A stretch of DNA of 15,110 nucleotides, taken from NCBI GenBank assembly GCA_039808325.1, contig JBDHSU010000102.1, positions 1 through 15,110 on the forward strand, given 5' to 3'. Under the pieces are notes generated by a model. The model saw only the letters and a program-made list of their open reading frames with translations, was not told where the DNA came from and ran no database searches. Source of the DNA: JAFKKS01 sp039808325. Its GTDB lineage: Bacteria > Pseudomonadota > Alphaproteobacteria > Rhizobiales > Xanthobacteraceae. Positions 5,799-12,588 of the stretch are shown one piece after another. Positions within the stretch are counted from its first letter, which is position 1. Every line of letters starts with the position of its first letter. The translations under genes and the position numbers were made by a program.

Positions 5799-6021
5799 AG
5801 AAGCCGAGGCGTTCCTCGAGCAAGATCTGACCGATTATCTGCATGCTGAGAATTTCAAACCCGTGCGGTTCGAATTCCTGCCGAAGGAGAAGTCGATCAA
5901 TCTGCGCTTGTCGGAAGATTTGTTGACGGCCGTGCGTGCGCGCGCGAAAAGCCAGGGCATTCCGTATCAGCGTTACATCCGTCAGACGCTGGAGCGTGCG
6001 GTGACGGCGCGCAAGCGCTAG
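5764..6021 (+). CDS. brnA: BrnA-family antitoxin
   Basis: The 85-residue antitoxin overlaps the toxin gene. The N-terminal half (MKKKFPVLKTDEEAEAFLEQ, 1-20, through to about 40) is the likely toxin-wrapping region. The C-terminal half (SINLRLSEDLLTAVRARAK, 44-62, followed by GIPYQRYIRQTLERAV) has the beta-helix-helix pattern of ribbon-helix-helix DNA-binding domains. BrnA binds BrnT and represses the shared promoter. A strong AAGGAGG (5748-5754) nine nucleotides before the ATG suggests antitoxin is translated more efficiently than toxin. The stop codon abuts the palindromic repeat block, whose first base is the last base of the TAG. Confidence 0.92.
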   Translation: MKKKFPVLKTDEEAEAFLEQDLTDYLHAENFKPVRFEFLPKEKSINLRLSEDLLTAVRARAKSQGIPYQRYIRQTLERAVTARKR

Positions 6022-6134
6022 ATCACGATGATTTTGGATCGAATCGATCCAAAATCATGAACGTGATCGATTCTCATAACTTAGAGCGGGATGCGGGCGG
6101 AAAATCGCTACACACTTTTCCTCATCCCGCTCTA
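6021..6134. repeat. Composite palindromic REP-like element upstream of obgE
   Basis: Two inverted repeats stand side by side. The first (6021-6068) has outer arms GATCACG/CGTGATC and 15-bp inner arms (6028-6042 and 6044-6058) around a single central base. The second (6082-6134) has perfect 12-bp outer arms TAGAGCGGGATG/CATCCCGCTCTA and an inner pair GGAAAA/TTTTCC. Elements of this composition recur between genes in many Hyphomicrobiales genomes, as recalled rather than searched. No coding capacity is present. It may also act as a bidirectional transcription end after brnTA, although it lacks a T-tract. Confidence 0.85.
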
Positions 6135-6162
6135 GCATGCGGCCAGCCACTCCGTTGCGACC

Positions 6163-7203
6163 ATGAAGTTTCTCGATGAAGCCAAGGTCTATATCCAGTC
6201 CGGCGCGGGCGGGAACGGCTGCGTCTCGTTCCGGCGCGAGAAGTTCATCGAATTCGGCGGGCCGAACGGGGGTAATGGTGGCCGCGGCGGCGACGTGATC
6301 GTCGAAGCGGTCGATGGGCTCAACACGCTGATCGACTATCGCTATCAGCAGCATTTCAAGGCGAAACGCGGCGGCAACGGCATGGGCAAGGACCGCGCGG
6401 GCGCGAACGGCGCCGATGCGGTGCTGAAGGTGCCTGCGGGCACGCAGGTCTTCGAGGAAGACGGCGAAACGCTGATCGCCGACCTCGCCGCGGTGGGCGA
6501 GCGCGTCACCGTCGCGCGCGGCGGCAATGGCGGTTTCGGCAACGCGCATTTCAAGTCGTCGACCAACCGCGCGCCGCGCCACGCCAATCCCGGCCAGCCC
6601 GCCGAAGAGCGCACCATCCGCCTGCGCCTCAAGCTCATCGCGGACGCCGGGCTCGTCGGCCTGCCGAACGCGGGCAAGTCGACATTCCTCTCCGTCGTGA
6701 GCGCGGCGAGACCGAAGATCGCGGACTATCCCTTCACCACGCTGCACCCCCAGCTCGGCGTCGTGAGCATCGACAATCGCGAATTCGTGCTGGCCGATAT
6801 TCCGGGGCTGATCGAGGGGGCGAGCGAGGGCGTCGGCCTCGGCGACCGCTTCCTCGGCCATGTCGAGCGCTGCCGCGTGCTGCTGCACCTCGTCGACGGC
6901 ACCGCCGAGCACGCGGGGGAAGCCTACAAGACCGTGCGCGCCGAACTCGCGGCTTACGGCAACGGCCTCGACGAAAAGCCGGAGATCGTGGCGTTGTCGA
7001 AGGCGGACGCGCTCGATCCGGAGACGCTCCAGCGCCAGAAGGACCGCCTGCGCCGGGCCGCCAAGCGCACGCCGCTCGTTCTCTCCTCGGCGAGCGGCAA
7101 GGGCGTGACGGAAGCGCTGCGTGCGCTCGCCGCGGTCATCGTCGGGCACGGCGCGCAGAGTGAACCGGAGCCTGAGCCGGCAAGCGAAGGCTGGCGACCG
7201 TAA
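6163..7203 (+). CDS. obgE: GTPase Obg/CgtA, ribosome assembly
   Basis: This is an essential GTPase that binds the 50S subunit and links ribosome maturation to stringent response and cell cycle. The 346 residues comprise the glycine-rich Obg fold (about 2-158, e.g. GGPNGGNGGRGGDV at 32-45) and a G domain (about 160-327). G1 is GLPNAGKST (166-174), switch I is around YPFTTLHP (189-196), G3 is DIPG (212-215) and G5 is SSAS (308-311). The G4 position reads SKAD (279-282) in place of the usual NKxD, with Ser replacing Asn. The short C-terminal tail is acidic and disordered. The start ATG gives the canonical MKFLDEAKVYI, but Shine-Dalgarno complementarity is poor and a repeat block ends 28 bp upstream. 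proB follows. Confidence 0.98.
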   Translation: MKFLDEAKVYIQSGAGGNGCVSFRREKFIEFGGPNGGNGGRGGDVIVEAVDGLNTLIDYRYQQHFKAKRGGNGMGKDRAGANGADAVLKVPAGTQVFEEDGETLIADLAAVGERVTVARGGNGGFGNAHFKSSTNRAPRHANPGQPAEERTIRLRLKLIADAGLVGLPNAGKSTFLSVVSAARPKIADYPFTTLHPQLGVVSIDNREFVLADIPGLIEGASEGVGLGDRFLGHVERCRVLLHLVDGTAEHAGEAYKTVRAELAAYGNGLDEKPEIVALSKADALDPETLQRQKDRLRRAAKRTPLVLSSASGKGVTEALRALAAVIVGHGAQSEPEPEPASEGWRP

Positions 7204-7264
7204 TTGATTTTGCCGGACGGCCGTGAGATGGCTTCCGCCGTCTGCAGCCACGTCCCTTCTGCTC

Positions 7265-8404
7265 ATGTCCAAGACATTGCCCAAGCTCGGTGATTTTCGC
7301 CGCGTCGTCGTCAAGGTCGGCTCGTCCCTGCTTGTCGACGCCAAGGCCGGCCGTGTGCGCGAAGCGTGGCTGTCCTCGCTGGCGGCCGACATCGCCGCTT
7401 TGCACAAGGCGAAATGCGACATCCTGGTCGTTTCGTCCGGCGCCATCGCGCTCGGCCGCAGCGTGCTGAAGCTGCCGCGCGGCGCGCTCAAGCTCGAGGA
7501 TTCGCAAGCCGCCGCGGCCGTCGGACAGATCGCGCTGGCGCGCATCTGGGCGGAGACGCTCGGGCTGCATCGCATCACCGCCGGCCAGGTGCTGGTCACG
7601 CTCGGCGATACCGAGGAGCGTCGCCGCTATCTCAACGCGCGTTCGACGATCGACAAGCTCCTGGAGTGGCGCAGCGTCCCGATCATCAACGAGAACGACA
7701 CGGTCGCGACCAACGAGATCCGCTACGGCGACAACGACCGGCTGGCGGCGCGCGTCGCGACGATGGTGAGCGCGGATCTCCTGGTGCTCCTCTCCGATAT
7801 CGACGGCCTCTACGACAAGCCACCGAACGAGAGCAGGAACGCCAACCTCATTCCGGTGATCGAGCACATCACGCCGAAGATCGAGGCGATGGCCGGTGCG
7901 TCCGGCTCAGAACTTTCGCGCGGCGGCATGTTCACCAAGATCGAGGCGGGCAAGATCGCGACCACGGCCGGCACGCACATGGTGATCGCGTCGGGCAAGA
8001 CCGAGCATCCGCTGCGGGCGATCGTCGAGGGCGGGCGCTGCTCATGGTTCCTCACGCCGGCCAACCCCGTCACCGCGCGCAAGAAATGGATCGCGGGTTC
8101 GCTCGAGCCCAAGGGAACGCTGACCATCGACGCCGGCGCCGTCGCCGCGCTGCGGCGGGGCAAGAGCCTGTTGCCGGCGGGAATCGTGCAGGTCGGCGGC
8201 CGTTTCGAGCGCGGCGATGCCGTCGTTCTGCGCGGGCCGGATGGCGGCGAGGTCGGGCGCGGCCTGGTCGCCTATGACGCCGCCGACGCCGAGCGCATCC
8301 GCGGGCGCTCGTCCGGCGATATCGCGACCATCCTCGGCTTCGACGGCCGCGCCGCGATGGTGCATCGCGACGATCTCGTGCTGGCGTGGAGCGACGACGA
8401 CTGA
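7265..8404 (+). CDS. proB: Glutamate 5-kinase
   Basis: ProB phosphorylates glutamate to gamma-glutamyl phosphate, the first and feedback-controlled step of proline synthesis. The 379 residues hold an amino-acid-kinase domain (about 10-265) with VVVKVGSSLL (14-23), VVSSGAIALG (55-64), PIINENDTV (139-147), YGDNDRLAARVA (154-165), LLSDIDGLYD (175-184) and RGGMFTKIEAGKIAT (219-233). A C-terminal PUA domain (about 285-372) follows, typical of the long ProB form. The ATG at 7265 directly precedes the conserved part, and the 14 in-frame residues upstream lack family character. Obg-proB is a common alphaproteobacterial pair; the 61-bp spacer shows no obvious promoter, so co-transcription is likely. 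Confidence 0.97.
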   Translation: MSKTLPKLGDFRRVVVKVGSSLLVDAKAGRVREAWLSSLAADIAALHKAKCDILVVSSGAIALGRSVLKLPRGALKLEDSQAAAAVGQIALARIWAETLGLHRITAGQVLVTLGDTEERRRYLNARSTIDKLLEWRSVPIINENDTVATNEIRYGDNDRLAARVATMVSADLLVLLSDIDGLYDKPPNESRNANLIPVIEHITPKIEAMAGASGSELSRGGMFTKIEAGKIATTAGTHMVIASGKTEHPLRAIVEGGRCSWFLTPANPVTARKKWIAGSLEPKGTLTIDAGAVAALRRGKSLLPAGIVQVGGRFERGDAVVLRGPDGGEVGRGLVAYDAADAERIRGRSSGDIATILGFDGRAAMVHRDDLVLAWSDDD

Positions 8405-8514
8405 GACGGGTGCATAGGTGGGCTGCGAGGCCGCGCGCGGCGGCGAATGACTCTCGCGGGCCCGGAAAGCCCTGTATATAAGGCGTGTCGCCGTTTTCGG
8501 CATCGCGAGGCCGT

Positions 8515-9732
8515 ATGACCCCCCTTGCCGAGCATAGGCCGGCCGAACAAGGAACCGATGCGCGCGTCATCGGGCTGGTCGCGGCCGCGCATTTCGTCAG
8601 CCACTATTACATTCTGGTGCTGCCGCCGCTGTTCACGGTGATCCGCGCCGACTTCGACGTGAGCTACACGCAGCTCGGTATCGCGCTCACCGTCTTCAAC
8701 GTGATCTCGGCGCTGCTGCAGACGCCGGCCGGATTTCTGATCGACAAGGTGAACGTCAGGGCGTCGCTCGTCATCGGCATCCTGCTCGGCAGCGCCGGAC
8801 TGATCGGCGCGGCGCTGCTGCCGTCGTTCTGGTGGTTCGTGGCGATGTACGCGCTGCTCGGACTGGGCAACACGGTCTATCACCCGGCCGACTATTCGCT
8901 GCTCTCGCGCCATGTGTCGCCGCAGCGCATGGGGCACGCTTATTCCATCCACACCTTCGCCGGACTTCTCGGCGGCGCCGTCGCGCCGGGAAGCCTCATC
9001 CTGATGGCCGAGCGCTACGGGTGGCGCACGGCGTTCCTCGGGGCCGCGATGCTCGGCATCGCGGTGGCGGCGTTGATCGTGGTGTTCGGGTCGCCGATGA
9101 GCGGCGCGGATAGGGCGACCGCGCCGAGGGAGAGGGAGACGGAACCGGTCAACGTCGGATGGAGCCTGCTTCTCTCCGGCCCCGTCCTTCTCAATCTCTT
9201 GTTCTTCGTGCTGATCGCGCTCTCAAATTCCGGTTTGCAGAACTACGGCGTCGTCGCGCTCGACGCGATGCGCGGCACGCCGCTGGTGGTCGCCAATGCC
9301 GGCCTGACATCGCTGCTGTTGATGGGGGCGATCGGGGTCTTGCTCGGCGGCATGCTCTCGATGCGGACCACGAAGCATGGCGTCGTCGCGGCGACCGGGC
9401 TCGCGGTCAGCGCGTTGATGATCGTGCCCATCGTGCTGTTTGATGTCGGACCGGCATTGCTGATCATCCTGTTCGGCGTCGCTGGATTGGCGAACGGCAT
9501 CGTCATGCCCTCGCGCGACCTCCTGGTGCGTGCGGTGACGCCGCCGGGAGCGTTCGGAAAGGTCTTCGGCTTCGTCACCACCGGCTTCAATATCGGCGGC
9601 ATGATCTCCCCGATCCTCTACGGCTGGCTGCTCGACAACGGCAGCGCGCGCAACGTCTTCCTGGTTGCGATCGCGTTCGGCGTCGCCGCGATACCGACGG
9701 TGCTCGTCAACGCCGCGCAGCATCGGCGCTGA
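8515..9732 (+). CDS. MFS transporter (Fsr-like/drug-efflux type)
   Basis: The 405-residue major facilitator protein has about 12 hydrophobic helices. The first begins VIGLVAAAHFVSHYYILVLP, a cytoplasmic loop follows helix 2 with a motif A-like GFLIDKVNVR, and a polar central loop (about 197-218) separates the two halves. NTVYHPADYSLLSR (helix 4 region) resembles the fosmidomycin-resistance protein Fsr and relatives. GAG G at 8507-8510 lies 4 nt before the ATG. A TATATAA stretch at 8475-8481 could be a -10 box, but no convincing -35 is visible. The substrate is unknown. It stands 110 bp after proB on the same strand. Confidence 0.9.
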   Translation: MTPLAEHRPAEQGTDARVIGLVAAAHFVSHYYILVLPPLFTVIRADFDVSYTQLGIALTVFNVISALLQTPAGFLIDKVNVRASLVIGILLGSAGLIGAALLPSFWWFVAMYALLGLGNTVYHPADYSLLSRHVSPQRMGHAYSIHTFAGLLGGAVAPGSLILMAERYGWRTAFLGAAMLGIAVAALIVVFGSPMSGADRATAPRERETEPVNVGWSLLLSGPVLLNLLFFVLIALSNSGLQNYGVVALDAMRGTPLVVANAGLTSLLLMGAIGVLLGGMLSMRTTKHGVVAATGLAVSALMIVPIVLFDVGPALLIILFGVAGLANGIVMPSRDLLVRAVTPPGAFGKVFGFVTTGFNIGGMISPILYGWLLDNGSARNVFLVAIAFGVAAIPTVLVNAAQHRR

Positions 9733-9859
9733 GCCCTCCGGGAAAATGGCGAATGAAGGGCCAACGGCCGCAGAGCCGGCTTGCGCGAGCGGCACGGAAC
9801 CGGCGCGGCCGGTGAATGTTGTCGGTGCGGCGCCGGGGGCGGCGTTGCCGGAGATGACG

Positions 9860-10087
9860 ATGGATTTGACTGCGTTGCACGCGATTGTCGACAAGCTCGA
9901 GGCGAGCAAGGCGGCAGGCTGGTTATCCGAATACCTCGTCGCCTGGCATGGACGCGCGGGAAAATTGTCGCCGCAGGTCACAGTGTGGCGCCCGGATGGC
10001 ATCAGCGAGACGGTGATGCGGCGCCATGTGGCGCGCCTCCTCGCCGACCACGTCGGCTGGCGCAATATCGTCGTCACGCAGGGTTGA
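9860..10087 (+). CDS. Small protein of unknown function
   Basis: I do not recognise this family. From ATG 9860 the product is 75 residues, soluble, with a predicted N-terminal helix (DLTALHAIVDKLEASKAAGW) and a C-terminal helix around SETVMRRHVARLLADHVGW. The ATG at 9860 is preferred because GGAG (9850-9853) lies 6 nt upstream. The frame is open to ATG 9854 and ATG 9746, the latter giving a 113-residue form with a featureless Ala/Pro/Glu-rich N-terminus. Codon use is GC-rich like its neighbours, and the ordered Trp and charged pattern argues that it is a real gene. It is convergent with ftsY, 39 bp away. Confidence 0.55.
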   Translation: MDLTALHAIVDKLEASKAAGWLSEYLVAWHGRAGKLSPQVTVWRPDGISETVMRRHVARLLADHVGWRNIVVTQG

Positions 10088-10118
10088 GCCGAAGAAATCC
10101 GTCGAAGAAGCAACGATG

Positions 10119-10142
10119 CGCCGGACTTACTCGAGTCCGGCG
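10119..10142. terminator. GC-rich hairpin at the 3' end of ftsY (possible weak bidirectional terminator)
   Basis: CGCCGGACT (10119-10127) and AGTCCGGCG (10134-10142) form a perfect 9-bp stem with a 6-nt loop. The ftsY stop codon (10129-10127 on the minus strand) spans the loop and stem edge. It lies between convergent genes but has no T-run on either side, so intrinsic termination would be inefficient. Confidence 0.4.
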
Positions 10143-11077
10143 ATCGCTTTTGCGAAATCGCGCGCGCTGAACGCTTCGAGATCGTCCACGCTCTCGCCGA
10201 CGCCGATGAAATGCACCGGCAGGCCGAACTTTTCGGCGATGGCGACGAGAATGCCGCCGCGCGCGGTGCCGTCGAGCTTGGTCATCACGAGCCCCGTCAC
10301 GCCGGCGATTTTGCCGAAGATCTCGACCTGAGAGAGCGCGTTCTGTCCGACCGTCGCGTCGAGCACCAGCAGCACCGCGTGGGGCGCTGCCGGATCGCGC
10401 TTCTTCATCACCCGCACGATCTTGTCGAGCTCGCCCATCAGCGCCGATTTGTTCTGCAGCCGTCCGGCGGTGTCGACGATGACGACGTCGGCGCCGGCGG
10501 CCCTCGCCACATCCAGCGCCTCGAAGGCGACGCCGGCGGCGTCCGCGCCGGGCTTGGATGCAACCACCTGCGCGCCGGTGCGCTGCCCCCAGATGCCGAG
10601 CTGTTCGATGGCCGCCGCGCGGAAGGTGTCGCCGGCGGCGAGCACGACCTTGCGACCCTCGCCGCGGAATTTCGCCGCGAGCTTGCCGATCGTCGTGGTT
10701 TTGCCGGAGCCGTTGACCCCGGCGACGAGGATCACGAACGGCTTCGCCGTGGGGTCGATCTCCAGGGGCTTGGCGACCGGCGCGAGAATGGCCTCGACCT
10801 CGGCCGCGAGGATCGCCTTCACCTCGTCCGCGGAGATCGCCTTGTCGTAGCGGCCCTTGCCGACGGCCTCGGCGATGCGGGCGGCGACGGCGGTGCCGAG
10901 GTCGGCCCGGATGAGCGCGTCTTCGAGCTCCTCGACCATCGCCGCGTCGAGCTTGCGCTTGCTGACGAGATCGCTGATCGCGCTGCCGATCGAGGCGGAG
11001 GTGCGCTTGAGTCCGGAGCTGAGCCGGCGCCACCAGCTCTGCCGCGGTTCGGATTGGCTTTGGGTACTGTCATTCAT
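10127..11077 (-). CDS. ftsY: Signal recognition particle receptor FtsY
   Basis: FtsY docks SRP-ribosome complexes at the membrane by pairing its NG domain with Ffh. From ATG 11077 the protein has 316 residues: a short N-terminal segment with WWRRLSSGLKRTS (15-27), an N domain (about 28-105) and a G domain. The G domain shows G1 GVNGSGKTT (120-128), AGDTFRAAA (148-156), G3 DTAGR (202-206), G4 TKLDG (267-271 region) and GVGESVDDLEAF (292-303). The long acidic A domain of E. coli FtsY is missing, as is usual in alphaproteobacteria. The frame continues upstream to 11629, but that extension overlaps the divergent pseudouridine synthase and has no family character. No Shine-Dalgarno precedes the chosen start, and the opposing gene starts 27 bp away. 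Confidence 0.96.
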   Translation of the reverse strand: MNDSTQSQSEPRQSWWRRLSSGLKRTSASIGSAISDLVSKRKLDAAMVEELEDALIRADLGTAVAARIAEAVGKGRYDKAISADEVKAILAAEVEAILAPVAKPLEIDPTAKPFVILVAGVNGSGKTTTIGKLAAKFRGEGRKVVLAAGDTFRAAAIEQLGIWGQRTGAQVVASKPGADAAGVAFEALDVARAAGADVVIVDTAGRLQNKSALMGELDKIVRVMKKRDPAAPHAVLLVLDATVGQNALSQVEIFGKIAGVTGLVMTKLDGTARGGILVAIAEKFGLPVHFIGVGESVDDLEAFSARDFAKAIAGLE

Positions 11078-11104
11078 GGCGGGGGACGTGATAGCGGTTT
11101 CGGC

Positions 11105-11965
11105 ATGACCCCGGAAGAAATAATGGCGCGCGTCCTCCACCGCGACGGCTTGATGCTGGTGATCGACAAGCCGGCCGGACTGCCGGTGCACCGCGGGCCG
11201 AAGGGCGGCGAGAGCCTGGAGGACCATTTCGACGCGCTGCGCTTCGGCCTGCCGCGCGCGCCGGCACTGGCGCACCGGCTCGACCGGGAGACCTCCGGCT
11301 GCCTCGTGCTCGGCCGCCACCGTAAGGCGCTGGCGAGCCTCGGGCTCCTCTTCAAGCACGGCAAGGTGGAGAAAACCTATTGGGCGGTGGTCGAGGGCGG
11401 CCCGACGGAGGACAATGGCACGATCGACGTGCCGCTCGGCCGCCTCGACCCGTCGCGCGGCTGGTGGATGAAGCCGGACCCGGCGGGGCTGCCCTCGGTC
11501 ACGACCTGGCGCGTGATGGGGCGCGGCACGCATTCTGTCTCTGCGGAGGAGCGGGATGCGTCTACGGCGGCCGCAGGGCAGGGGCTCTCCTCTGTCGTTC
11601 CCTCCCCCCTCCCCAATCCTCCCCCACAAGGGGGGTGGGGGCAGGCTGTCACAAGAGTGGATGGGGTGCCTGAAGCGGAAGGCCGCCGCGGTTCATCGGA
11701 ACGACGTCGGCTCACCTGGCTGGCGCTTAAGCCGCTGACCGGCCGCACGCACCAACTGCGCGTGCATTGCGCGGCGATGGGCTGGCCGATTCTCGGCGAC
11801 AATATCTACGGCAGCGGCCCCCGCTTCGGCGGCCCGGGGCTGCATCTCCACGCGTACGACATCGCGGTGCCGCTATCGAAAAATCGCGACCCCGTGCGCG
11901 TCGTGGCGCCGCTGCCGCGGCACATGCACACGCGCTTCGCCGACTGCGGGTGGCAGGATCAGTAG
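11105..11965 (+). CDS. RluA-family RNA pseudouridine synthase with an in-frame low-complexity insertion
   Basis: This enzyme isomerises uridine to pseudouridine in rRNA or tRNA; the target is unknown. The 286-residue protein has VIDKPAGLPVHRG (19-31) and the catalytic block HRLDRETSG (57-65, nucleophile D60). The C-terminal signature LKPLTGRTHQLRVHCAAMGW (208-227) is followed by PILGDNIYG. There is no S4 domain. Residues about 142-200 lie between two normally adjacent strands (ending WRVMGRG and resuming RLTWLALKP) and are low-complexity, including SPLPNPPPQGGWG, the translation of a palindromic repeat (11598-11652). The reading frame survives. It is divergent from ftsY, with start codons 27 bp apart, and overlaps the flavoprotein gene tail-to-tail by 7 bp. 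It lies inside what is otherwise a minus-strand dapF-mtaB-ftsY neighbourhood. Confidence 0.92.
   Translation: MTPEEIMARVLHRDGLMLVIDKPAGLPVHRGPKGGESLEDHFDALRFGLPRAPALAHRLDRETSGCLVLGRHRKALASLGLLFKHGKVEKTYWAVVEGGPTEDNGTIDVPLGRLDPSRGWWMKPDPAGLPSVTTWRVMGRGTHSVSAEERDASTAAAGQGLSSVVPSPLPNPPPQGGWGQAVTRVDGVPEAEGRRGSSERRRLTWLALKPLTGRTHQLRVHCAAMGWPILGDNIYGSGPRFGGPGLHLHAYDIAVPLSKNRDPVRVVAPLPRHMHTRFADCGWQDQ
11598..11652. repeat. C/G-tract palindromic repeat inserted within the pseudouridine synthase gene
   Basis: A C-rich run (11600-11625) is followed by a G-rich run (11630-11641). CCCCCAC (11621-11627) and GTGGGGG (11635-11641) form an inverted repeat. Its composition breaks sharply from the flanking coding DNA. 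It resembles dispersed palindromes of many alphaproteobacteria whose translations give peptides such as PSPLPNPPPQGG in one frame and PSPILPHKGGG in another; both are present here. Confidence 0.75.
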
Positions 11966-12588
11966 ATCGTCTGCCGCACGCGCTCGGGATATTCGCGGTC
12001 GTAGGTGTCCGCGTCGAAGCCCTTGGCGAGCGCGGCCACGATGGTGCCGGTCGAGGGCAGGGCGGCGCGCGGGATTTGCGTCGCCGGGTCCCACAATTTC
12101 GAGCGGATGAGCGCCTTCTGGCACTGGAAGTAGACGCGCTCGACCGACACCACGAGCACGCTGCGCGGCGGCTTGCCCTGCATGGTGAAGCTCTCGAGCA
12201 GCGCCGGCTCGATGGAGATTTCCGCGCGGCCGTTGATGCGCAGCGTCTCCCCGACGCCGGGAATGAGGAAGAGCATGCCGATATGCGGATTGTGCAGCAG
12301 GTTGCGCAACGTGTCGGTGCGATTGTTGCCGCGCCGATCCGGGATCATCACGGTCTTCTCGTCGTGCACGCGCACGAAGCCGGCCGGGTCGCCGCGCGGC
12401 GAGGCGTCCATGCCGTCCGGCCCGACCGTCGAGAGCACGACGAACGGCGCCGCCTCGACGAACGCGCGGTAGTGCGGGTGGACGTAGTCGATTTCTTTCA
12501 GCAGCGCCGCGCCGCTCGGATGTCCGTAGATCTCCTCGAGCTGATCGATGGAGGTGATGCGGTTCTCGGTGGTTCGGGCTGTCGTCAT
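11959..12588 (-). CDS. PPOX-class (pyridoxamine 5'-phosphate oxidase-like) flavoprotein, MSMEG_1061-type
   Basis: The 209-residue protein has a split-barrel flavin-binding fold. FVVLSTVGPDGMDASPRGDP (49-68), RRGNNRTDTLRNLLHNPHIG (85-104) and LFLIPGVGETLRINGRAEI (106-124) match the pattern of FMN- or F420-binding PNPOx relatives. The C-terminal VYFQCQKALIRSKLWDP (151-167) is typical of the MSMEG_1061-like subgroup. It is not the canonical vitamin B6 oxidase; the substrate is unknown. Its ATG overlaps the mtaB stop codon (ATGA, 12588-12585), indicating translational coupling as the last gene of dapF-mtaB. The 3' end overlaps the pseudouridine synthase gene by 7 bp in convergent orientation. Confidence 0.88.
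   Translation of the reverse strand: MTTARTTENRITSIDQLEEIYGHPSGAALLKEIDYVHPHYRAFVEAAPFVVLSTVGPDGMDASPRGDPAGFVRVHDEKTVMIPDRRGNNRTDTLRNLLHNPHIGMLFLIPGVGETLRINGRAEISIEPALLESFTMQGKPPRSVLVVSVERVYFQCQKALIRSKLWDPATQIPRAALPSTGTIVAALAKGFDADTYDREYPERVRQTIY

Noticed and set aside
6021..6134. CRISPR repeats or a small RNA gene in the palindrome block
   Set aside because: The two palindromes are different sequences with no regular spacers; REP-like elements explain them better.
6999..7010. Obg inactivated by loss of the NKxD G4 motif
   Set aside because: SKAD retains the Lys and Asp; Ser at the first position is, to my recollection, found in other alphaproteobacterial Obg proteins, and every other motif is intact.
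6055..7599. A 514-codon minus-strand frame opposite obgE and proB
   Set aside because: It is antisense to two certain genes and is low-complexity, so it is a shadow of their codon bias.
8475..8481. Promoter for the MFS gene at TATATAA
   Set aside because: No acceptable -35 element stands 16-18 bp upstream; kept only as a note in the gene entry.
10211..11104. Upstream extension of the pseudouridine synthase frame over ftsY
   Set aside because: The sequence before ATG 11105 is antisense to ftsY and lacks an S4 or other known domain.
11078..11629. N-terminal extension of FtsY up to 11629, which could mimic an A domain
   Set aside because: The extension overlaps the conserved catalytic region of the divergent pseudouridine synthase and has none of the acidic composition of an A domain.
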